Positions 57,793 through 64,000 of a stretch of DNA of 64,000 bases are shown piece after piece. Positions within the stretch are counted from its first letter, which is position 1. The number at the start of each line of letters is the position of its first letter. Origin of the DNA: Chitiniphilus purpureus (lineage in GTDB: Bacteria > Pseudomonadota > Gammaproteobacteria > Burkholderiales > Chitinibacteraceae); contig NZ_CP106753.1 of assembly GCF_025642115.1 (NCBI RefSeq), forward strand, positions 3,123,501 through 3,187,500. The letters are read 5' to 3'. The notes beneath the pieces are model-generated. The model saw only the letters and a list, made by a program, of their open reading frames with translations, made no database searches and had not been told where the DNA came from. The position numbers and the translations under genes were made by a program.

Positions 57793-59618
57793 ACGGCGAT
57801 CTCCTCGGCATGCTGCTGCGCACTCTTGACGCACAGCTTGGTGAAACTGTTGGGGGCGCAGTACAGCGCAAAGAACCGCTCCAGCACGCTGGCGAACAGG
57901 TAGACGCTGCCGCCGACGTAATAGTCCTCATCCAGCGTCAGCAGGATCTCGGTGCCACGGACGAACCCGGCAAAATCGCGGCCTGCCACCCGTGTGACCG
58001 CGGGCTTGCTGCTGATCCCGGCAATGCCCTGGATCTGGCGGTTGGTGACCGGCGAATCGGTGAAATTGTAGAGCGCCAGCATCTCCTGCAACGCCGACTT
58101 GCCGCTCTCGACGATGGACAGGTAGTTGAGCGACAGATGCGAGATCAGCCGCCATTGCAGGCCGCGGCGCTGCGGCGGCCGCAGGCTGCCGGTGGGCTTG
58201 CGCAGCAGGCGCACCCGCTTGACCACCGAATGGCCCGGAAGCATGAAATCGGTATGCAAGCCTCCCTGGCTGCCACCGAACGGGATCTGCTCGGGCAGAT
58301 CGCGGTTGCTGCACAGGATCTCCAGGCTCAGCACCTCGGCCGCCGGCCGCACCGGGTTGAACGCCAGATCGACCAGATGCAGTTCGACATCGGTGCCCTT
58401 GTCATCCTGGCGCGTCGCCATCTCGCGGCTGGCATGCCAGTAGAAACGCGGGGCATCCTCGGCGCCGCCGTGCCGGATGGCATAGAACGGCAGCACTTCC
58501 TCGCTCTGCTCATCGTTGCCGGTCTTCTCGACCCGCACCACGCGCTTGATCTGGATGACCTCGAACGCGAGCTGCTTGCGGCTATCGATCCAGACCGGAT
58601 AGCTCGCACGCTGATGCGTCACGCGGATCGGCTCGCCGGCCTGGCTGAACAGGTTGACGATGGGGGTGCAACCCAGTTTGAAATGCTGTGGCCCCAGATG
58701 GTTGAGCAGCCGTTCATGCCGCTCGGTATCCGGATAGCGCCCGATCATGCATTGCAGCACCAGCCGGTTGCCCGAGAGCCGGGACGCCACCTGGCCGAGC
58801 CGTGTGAAATCGATGAACAGGAACTTGTCGGGAAAGCTGAAGTATTCGGTGAGCAGCCGATAGCCCAGGAACGAGCGCTCGTCGTATTCGAGCACGCCCT
58901 CGTCGCGGCCGAAGCCCACCGGCTGGATCATGCTGCCGGGCAGCTCGCGGGTGGCGGTCGGATCGTCGTGACCATCGCCGACACGCACGCGCAGCGTGTG
59001 CGACAGCAGGAGTTCGTACAACAGATGCATCAAGGCCGGTTCGCCGTCCAGGAACAGCCGCAGCGCATCGAGCCCGATCTGCGAGATATCGAGATCACCA
59101 TGGGTCTCGAATTCGAGCGTCAGCACGGCCGCCGCATCCGGCGCCAGGCGCCGCAGGTGGGCCGAGCCGCTGGTCAGCTCCAATCTCGCACTGCTGAGCG
59201 ACAACGGATACAGATCCACCGGATAACAGGTACGGAACTTGCACACCACGCCCTGGATCGCCGGCGCATGCACCGGATGATGGCGCTCGACGGTGTAGCG
59301 CTTGGCGATCTCCGGACGCTGCGGATCGCATTCGAGCTGCACGATGGTCAAGGCCGGGATCGGCCGCAGATAGTGGGGATACAGGACTTCCAGAAAACTG
59401 GAGGCGATCTCGGGGTATTCGTCGTCGATCTTGCGGTGGATCCGGGCAGCCAGGAAGGCGAATGCCTCGATCAGCCGCTCGGTGTGCGGGTCCTCGCACT
59501 GGTCGCCTTCCAACTGCAGGCGGCCGGCGATCTTCGGATAGCGACGGGCGAACTCGCCGGAGAGCTCCCGCAGATAGCCAAGCTCACGTTCGTAATAGGG
59601 AAGCAGGGATTCGAGCAT
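57756..59618 (-). CDS. tssF: T6SS baseplate protein TssF
   Basis: The 620-residue protein is TssF (ImpG/VasA): LLPYYERELGYLRELSGEFARRYPKIAGRL at the N-terminus (residues 4-33), then HTERLIEAFAFLAARI and PHYLRPIPALTIVQL. It makes the baseplate wedge with TssG. ATG 59618 is chosen at the conserved start; an upstream in-frame start 42 nt earlier is less likely. Confidence 0.95.
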   Translation of the reverse strand: MLESLLPYYERELGYLRELSGEFARRYPKIAGRLQLEGDQCEDPHTERLIEAFAFLAARIHRKIDDEYPEIASSFLEVLYPHYLRPIPALTIVQLECDPQRPEIAKRYTVERHHPVHAPAIQGVVCKFRTCYPVDLYPLSLSSARLELTSGSAHLRRLAPDAAAVLTLEFETHGDLDISQIGLDALRLFLDGEPALMHLLYELLLSHTLRVRVGDGHDDPTATRELPGSMIQPVGFGRDEGVLEYDERSFLGYRLLTEYFSFPDKFLFIDFTRLGQVASRLSGNRLVLQCMIGRYPDTERHERLLNHLGPQHFKLGCTPIVNLFSQAGEPIRVTHQRASYPVWIDSRKQLAFEVIQIKRVVRVEKTGNDEQSEEVLPFYAIRHGGAEDAPRFYWHASREMATRQDDKGTDVELHLVDLAFNPVRPAAEVLSLEILCSNRDLPEQIPFGGSQGGLHTDFMLPGHSVVKRVRLLRKPTGSLRPPQRRGLQWRLISHLSLNYLSIVESGKSALQEMLALYNFTDSPVTNRQIQGIAGISSKPAVTRVAGRDFAGFVRGTEILLTLDEDYYVGGSVYLFASVLERFFALYCAPNSFTKLCVKSAQQHAEEIAVWPARSGEALVI

Positions 59619-60097
59619 GCAATCAACCAGTATCCGGTCCGCGCAATCGTCCGTCGGCAAGCATGCCTGGGCCGGTTTTGCCTGTAATCAATCGTGAAGA
59701 AAATACCTGTAAACCTGCCGGCTTTCGAGCCCGCAGCGCGCCGGCACCTGCCCCATCGTCGGCTGGAACGCCTCCCCCGCATGGCCGGCGCCTACCCCGT
59801 CGGCAGCATCACCCACGCTTGAACGCAGACAGCGCCATCGACACTGCAGCCGGCCCCACGCCTGCGGCCGCTGCAGCACAGGGCACAGCTGCCTTTTGGC
59901 ATACACATGGCGCCGGTGCCGGCCCGCCTCATTCACGCAGGCGCCACCTGGGGCCTGAGGCGATGGGCAACACCCTGCCGGCAGCGTCGCGCGCACTTGC
60001 CCTTGCGCCGTCTGCGGCCGAAGGAAGTCCAGGTCATCGTCCTTCGGACGGCTCACGCGTCTTCCAGGACCGCTGCGGCGCGTTTTGTCGGCCGCGC
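59619..60097. other. 479-bp gap where tssE would be expected
   Basis: No frame on either strand gives a plausible protein; in particular nothing resembles the TssE/gp25 protein that normally lies between hcp and tssF. It may hold a promoter for tssF. Confidence 0.6.
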
Positions 60098-60544
60098 CTA
60101 TTGAAACTCCACCACCGCCGCATGGCGCGCTTCCTCGGTGGTGTAACGTATTCTGATCTTGCCCAGCGCAACCCCTGCGCTGACCAACTCGTTGCGCACC
60201 GCGGTGGCGCGTGCGATCGCCGCGTCCTTGGCATTGCCGACCTCGGAGCGGTCGCAATAGCCGCGTATCGAAAGCGTCGAGGCCGCCTTGGCCTTGTCCA
60301 CCAATGCCGCGACCCGGGCCTTTTCGGCATCGGACAGCGTGACGCTCATCTTTTCGAACATGAAGGTATTCGGGTCGGCAACCTTGGACGACGCGGCCGC
60401 AGCAGGCTTGCTCGTGCCGGCGTCGGCGGGCGGTTGCTTGAGCACCCATTTGCTTTCTTCTTTCGGGGGCGAGGTGGTTTGTTTCTGGGGTTGGGCACAA
60501 CCGACCACAAGCGCCACGCCCAGCAAGCCGATCACGGTACGCAT
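60098..60544 (-). CDS. Lipoprotein with OmpA-like peptidoglycan-binding domain
   Basis: The 148-residue protein starts at ATG 60544, where AGGAGG lies 6 nt upstream. The N-terminus is a lipoprotein signal with lipobox LVVGC (Cys16). The C-terminal 90 residues resemble an OmpA C-terminal domain: the conserved Asp of GYCDRSE and Arg of AIARATAVRNEL stand where the peptidoglycan-binding Asp and Arg of OmpA do. It should be anchored in the outer or inner membrane and grip the wall. Its place in the type VI cluster recalls TagL/TssL-type anchoring, but it is not TssJ. Confidence 0.82.
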   Translation of the reverse strand: MRTVIGLLGVALVVGCAQPQKQTTSPPKEESKWVLKQPPADAGTSKPAAAASSKVADPNTFMFEKMSVTLSDAEKARVAALVDKAKAASTLSIRGYCDRSEVGNAKDAAIARATAVRNELVSAGVALGKIRIRYTTEEARHAAVVEFQ

Positions 60545-60561
60545 GCTGATCCTCCTCATTT

Positions 60562-60602
60562 AGAAAAAAGAAAGCCGACCCACCCTGGCAAGAGTGGGTC
60601 GG
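60562..60602 (-). terminator. Terminator between hcp and the OmpA-like lipoprotein gene
   Basis: Read on the minus strand, CCGACCCAC...GTGGGTCGG form a 9-bp stem followed by a T-rich tract (A-rich at 60562-60573 on plus). It lies 14 nt after the hcp stop and probably lowers downstream expression relative to hcp. Confidence 0.85.
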
Positions 60603-60615
60603 GCAGAGTACCAGT

Positions 60616-61113
60616 TTAGGCGATGGTCTTGTTCGCGGTCAGGTCCCAGCCTGCGCTCACATTGCCGCCGCCAGCGCCGTCTTCGCGCTTCTGCTGCGTG
60701 TACGTCCACTTGATCTTGCCATAGCTGAACGACACCGCCTCCGACGGGAAACCCTCGTCGTTCGACGCACCGCCCGGCACCACCTTCGATACCAGCACCT
60801 GCTCCAGCTTCACTTCCAGGTACTTCACCTTGTCGCCGCCCGCACGGCACAGCTCCAGCGTCACTTCCTTGATGTGCTTGCCCGTGCAGCATGCCTCGTA
60901 CAGCTTCGGGCTCGCCTTGTCGATCAGGTGCACGATGTCGAACGTGCTGTGGTTCACCCGCTCCGCCGTCGCGCCGCCTGCCGAGCTTGCCGTCGCCGAG
61001 GCCGGTTGTTCCAGCTTGTGCGCGAAGGATTTGATCTCGATCCAGTCCTTGTGCTTGTCATCCGTGCTCTCGCCCGGAATCCCGTCAATCTTGAGGAAGG
61101 CGTCAAATGCCAT
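60616..61113 (-). CDS. hcp: T6SS tube protein Hcp (TssD)
   Basis: Hcp stacks into the inner tube that is fired by the sheath. The 165-residue protein begins AFDAFLKIDGIPGEST and has FDIVHLIDKASPKLYEACCTG and SYGKIKWTYT, typical of Hcp1-type proteins (about 160-170 residues). It lies 51 bp downstream of tssC and is followed by a terminator. Confidence 0.96.
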   Translation of the reverse strand: MAFDAFLKIDGIPGESTDDKHKDWIEIKSFAHKLEQPASATASSAGGATAERVNHSTFDIVHLIDKASPKLYEACCTGKHIKEVTLELCRAGGDKVKYLEVKLEQVLVSKVVPGGASNDEGFPSEAVSFSYGKIKWTYTQQKREDGAGGGNVSAGWDLTANKTIA

Positions 61114-61164
61114 TGTTGTTCTCCAATTTGTAAGAGAGTGATGAAACTACTGCTGTTTCGGCAC

Positions 61165-62646
61165 CTAGCGGGCGGACTTGGGCAGTTCGGCCACCAGGCG
61201 CAACGAAATGGTGAGTTCGTCCAGCTGGAAATGCGGGCGCAGGAAGGCAGCGGCACGATAGACGCCGGGCTTGCCTGCCACCTCGGTCACGTCCACCCGG
61301 GCTTCACGCAGCGGATACTTCGACTTGGCCTCCTGCGATGCCGAATCGTCGAGCAGCACATACTGGGCAAGCCAGGTATTGAGAAAGTCCTGCACGTTCT
61401 GGCGCGAAGCGAAGCTGCCGATCTTGTCGCGCATGATGGACTTCATGTAGTGCGCGATCCGCGATACGGCAAAGATATAGGGCAGCTGCGTGGACAGGCG
61501 CGCGTTGGCATTGGCGGCGTCGGTGTTGTAGCTCTTGGCCTTCTGCGCCGACTGGCCGCTGAAGAACGCGGCGTAGTCGGTGTTCTTGCAATGCACGAGC
61601 GAGATGAACCCCAGGTCGGACAGCAGCTTCTCGGAGCGGTCGGTGATGGCGACCTCGGTCGGACACTTGAGCGCCACTTCGCCGTCGTCGGTCTTGAAGG
61701 TATGCGTTGGCAACCCTTCGACCAGACCCCCACCCTCGACGCCGCGGATCGCGGCAAGCCAGCCGAACTGGGCAAAGGCGTCGGTCAGGCGGGCCCCGTA
61801 GGCATAGGCGGCGTTGGTCCAGAGATACTTGTCGTGGTTGGTGCCGTCGACGTTCTCCTCGAAATTGAACTCCTCGACCGGCAGCGTCTCGGCGCCGTAA
61901 GGCAGCCGGCCAAGCATATGCGGCAGCACCAGGCCGACATAGCGCGAATCCTCCGACTCGCGGAACGACTTCCACTTGGCGTATTCGACGGTGTCGAAGA
62001 TCTTGGCCAGATCGCGCGGCTTGCCGATGTCGGCAAAGCTCTCCAGGCCGAACAGGCCCGGCGCCGCGGCACTGATCAGCGGCGCATGCGCAGCAGCGGC
62101 GACGTGCGACAGCTCTTCCAGCAGATAGAAGTCTTCGGGATGGCGGGTGAATTCGAAGTCGCCGATGAGGCCGGCGTACGGCGCGCCGCCGAAGGTGCCG
62201 TACTCTTCCTCGTAGATCTTCTTGAACAGCGCGCTTTGGTCGAACTCGGGCGAGGTCTTGAAATCCTTGACCAGGTCCTTCTTCGACACGTTCAGCACCT
62301 TGACCTTGAGCATGGTGCTGGTTTCCGATTCATTCACCAGATACTTGAGCCCGCGCCAGGATGCCTCGAGCTTCTGGAAGTCAGCCTGGTGCATGATCTC
62401 GTTGAGCTGGCCGGAGATCAGCGCGTCGATCTGGGCGATGCGGGCATCGATGCTGGCGGCCAGATCCTTGGATACCGTGACCGTGCCGGCGAGCACCTGG
62501 TCGACCAGCTCGCCGATCAGATCGCGGGTATGGCTCTTTTCCGCCTCACTGGTGGCGACCCGGCTCTGATCGATGATGTCGTCAAGCAGACTGGCTGCCG
62601 CCGGCTCGGAGGCGGCGGCGGACTGGGTGAGTTGTTCGGCGCTCAT
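61165..62646 (-). CDS. tssC: T6SS sheath large subunit TssC
   Basis: The 493-residue protein is TssC (VipB): ASWRGLKYLVN near residue 95, FGGAPYAGLIGDFEF, and YIFAVSRIAHYMK at the C-terminal domain. With TssB it forms the contractile sheath. The gene starts 3 nt after the tssB stop. Confidence 0.96.
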   Translation of the reverse strand: MSAEQLTQSAAASEPAAASLLDDIIDQSRVATSEAEKSHTRDLIGELVDQVLAGTVTVSKDLAASIDARIAQIDALISGQLNEIMHQADFQKLEASWRGLKYLVNESETSTMLKVKVLNVSKKDLVKDFKTSPEFDQSALFKKIYEEEYGTFGGAPYAGLIGDFEFTRHPEDFYLLEELSHVAAAAHAPLISAAAPGLFGLESFADIGKPRDLAKIFDTVEYAKWKSFRESEDSRYVGLVLPHMLGRLPYGAETLPVEEFNFEENVDGTNHDKYLWTNAAYAYGARLTDAFAQFGWLAAIRGVEGGGLVEGLPTHTFKTDDGEVALKCPTEVAITDRSEKLLSDLGFISLVHCKNTDYAAFFSGQSAQKAKSYNTDAANANARLSTQLPYIFAVSRIAHYMKSIMRDKIGSFASRQNVQDFLNTWLAQYVLLDDSASQEAKSKYPLREARVDVTEVAGKPGVYRAAAFLRPHFQLDELTISLRLVAELPKSAR

Positions 62647-62649
62647 CGC

Positions 62650-63159
62650 TCACTCCTCCCCTTTCTCGGTCTGGCCCTGGCTGATCTCGCGCAGCTTCTC
62701 GGTATCGCGCACCACGTCGTCCAGCAGTTCTTCGAGCTTGTCGTTGGCCACCATCTTGTTGCGCAGGTCCGACAGGCGCTGCCGGGCCTCGAGCAGCTGA
62801 CGCAGCGGATCGACCTGCTTGACGACGTTCTGCGGCTCGAAATCCGCCAGCTCGTTGAAATTGAGCTCGACCGACAGCTGGCCGCCATCGTCCTTGAGCT
62901 TGTTGTCGACGCGCAGCGCCAGCCGCGGCGCCATGCCCTTGAGGACTTCGTCGAAATTGTCCCGGTCGATCTGCACGAACTTGCGTTCCTTCAGCTTGGG
63001 CAGCGGTTCCTTGCTATGGCCGGAGTAGTCGCCCAGTACGCCCATCACGAAGGGCAGCTCCTTGGTCTCGATCGCATCGCCGACCTCGACGTCGTACGTG
63101 ATCTGCACACGCGGCGGACGGACGCGCGACAATTTCTTCTGGGTGCTCTCTTTTGCCAT
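62650..63159 (-). CDS. tssB: T6SS sheath small subunit TssB
   Basis: The 169-residue protein is TssB (VipA): RVQITYDVEVGDAIETKELPF near the start and FVMGVLGDYSG, then a C-terminal helical part ending in a Glu-rich tail. It pairs with TssC in the sheath. It lies 52 nt downstream of the TagF-like gene. Confidence 0.96.
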   Translation of the reverse strand: MAKESTQKKLSRVRPPRVQITYDVEVGDAIETKELPFVMGVLGDYSGHSKEPLPKLKERKFVQIDRDNFDEVLKGMAPRLALRVDNKLKDDGGQLSVELNFNELADFEPQNVVKQVDPLRQLLEARQRLSDLRNKMVANDKLEELLDDVVRDTEKLREISQGQTEKGEE

Positions 63160-63211
63160 GGCAAGCCTCGATCAAATCGACTGTGAGTGAAAAGTACCGC
63201 TTTCCTGGATA

Positions 63212-64000
63212 TCAGGCAATACTTGAAGTAAGTTTTTCTAAAATCTGTCGTAAGGACTGCAAATTCAGGGCCGGGTCGGCCAATTGCCGGCCCAGGATAT
63301 ACGACGCTTCGGCATAGGCCTGGTGATGCATCCATGGCGCGTCGTCGTCCACCACATTGACTACGGTCGTCGGCTCCGGCGCCAATCCCCACAACATGCC
63401 AAGAAACCGTTCGGGGAAGCACTCGGGCGCAAGCGCAAGATAGCGCCGCCCTTCCCGCTGCAGCGTCAGGCAATGCGGCACGCGCGCATGTCCCTTTGCA
63501 GCGGCGCGGTGCAGCGCCAGCCATGTGGCCAGCCCGAGGATATCCTCCCCGGGCTGCTGCAGCAGCGGCAGCAGGATCGCCTGGCGCGGTACGCTGCCGA
63601 CGTAGCGGCGCAACAGTTCTCCATAGAAGAGGAATGCCAGCAGATGCGCATCCAGCCCCCCCAGTCCCAGCGCGGTCAATTCGGTCTGCAGACGTGCAGC
63701 GGGGGTCTGCTGAAAGTAACGCTCCAGCACATTGCCCGCCAGCTCCACATCGGCATTGGCACGATTACTTTGCGTCAGCTGATCGTCAAGGAATTGCCGA
63801 CAGGCGAGCATTTCCACCGAACTGTCGACTGCAGCGGCCAGCTGGTCGCGTAAGCCCGCGAAGAACAGCTCGTTGGCGATCGCCAGTTCGGCCAGATGAG
63901 ACGAGACCGCCGCAGCGGGCAGGATGGCACCGGCCACCAGCGGGTACAGCCGGCCGGCTTCATCGCGACTGGGCTGCAGCACCCCGAAAAAGGCCCAGCG
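63212..64000 (-). CDS. TagF-like T6SS accessory protein (5' end cut by window)
   Basis: The frame is open to the window end, so the start lies beyond it; about 262 residues are visible. The beginning, FFGVLQPSRDEAGRLYPLVAGA, fits the TagF/ImpM signature (a PSxDxxGRxFPL block). TagF is a post-translational negative regulator of type VI assembly in Pseudomonas and Agrobacterium. The rest is helical with no clear motif. It lies just upstream of tssB in the same direction. Confidence 0.6.
   Translation of the reverse strand, partial: RWAFFGVLQPSRDEAGRLYPLVAGAILPAAAVSSHLAELAIANELFFAGLRDQLAAAVDSSVEMLACRQFLDDQLTQSNRANADVELAGNVLERYFQQTPAARLQTELTALGLGGLDAHLLAFLFYGELLRRYVGSVPRQAILLPLLQQPGEDILGLATWLALHRAAAKGHARVPHCLTLQREGRRYLALAPECFPERFLGMLWGLAPEPTTVVNVVDDDAPWMHHQAYAEASYILGRQLADPALNLQSLRQILEKLTSSIA

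Overview
The window looks like a chromosomal segment of a GC-rich betaproteobacterium. The housekeeping genes and their order (siroheme synthase CysG, BioB next to a ComF-type protein, a ScpA/ScpB block next to TrpS, YciV next to YciO, RecJ next to an RpfE-like protein) fit Neisseriales. A secreted protein built from repeats that resemble the N-terminal domain of chitinase A hints at a chitin-degrading relative (Chitinibacteraceae-like). That placement is an inference. No rRNA, tRNA, CRISPR array or intact insertion sequence was seen.

Layout. (1) 1-6264, plus strand: three paralogous proteins of unknown family (the first cut by the window edge), an unrelated helical protein between the second and third, a ParA-type ATPase and an alanine/glutamine-rich helical protein. 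This looks like one operon-like system that I cannot match to a described pathway. (2) 6348-9247: serB, then an SDR oxidoreductase divergent from a LysR regulator with a clean inverted repeat between them. (3) 9340-15863: an AT-richer accessory island of orphan polymorphic-toxin (CdiA/filamentous-haemagglutinin type) C-terminal modules, each followed by a small immunity-like gene. Modules 1 and 2 carry JAB/JAMM-like toxin ends and are interrupted by in-frame TAG codons (module 1 also by a frameshift). Module 3 is intact, with a PT-TG-like pretoxin region and a nucleotidyltransferase-like end. Modules 2 and 3 begin with the same roughly 0.7 kb direct repeat. No N-terminal secretion domain or CdiB partner lies in the window.

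(4) 15857-29775, minus strand: a long, tightly packed set of mostly housekeeping genes with many ATGA/GTGA overlaps (DEDDh exonuclease, gamma-glutamylcyclotransferase-like protein, ChiA_N-like repeat protein, recJ, rpfE-like, scpB, scpA, GNAT, trpS, M50 protease, yciO, DHFR-like, yciV, SemiSWEET, cysM, HAD phosphatase). (5) 29896-50571: AraC regulator, class I glutamine amidotransferase, a 597-residue low-complexity repeat protein, a divergent FtsH paralogue, cytochrome c, cysG, a GGDEF protein, clpB with a sigma-32-like promoter, a double-ABC peptide transporter ATPase, bioB, comF, a WYL regulator divergent from a glutathione transferase, a chemoreceptor and a small secreted protein.

(6) 51117-64000: a type VI secretion locus in two convergent arms. 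The plus arm is an unknown membrane protein, PAAR and tssA. The minus arm, in transcription order, is a TagF-like protein (cut by the window end), tssB, tssC, hcp, an OmpA-like lipoprotein, tssF, tssG and clpV. The arms meet at a 32-bp perfect palindrome that should terminate both. tssE, expected next to tssF, is absent here, as are vgrG and the TssJKLM membrane complex, which may lie beyond the window.
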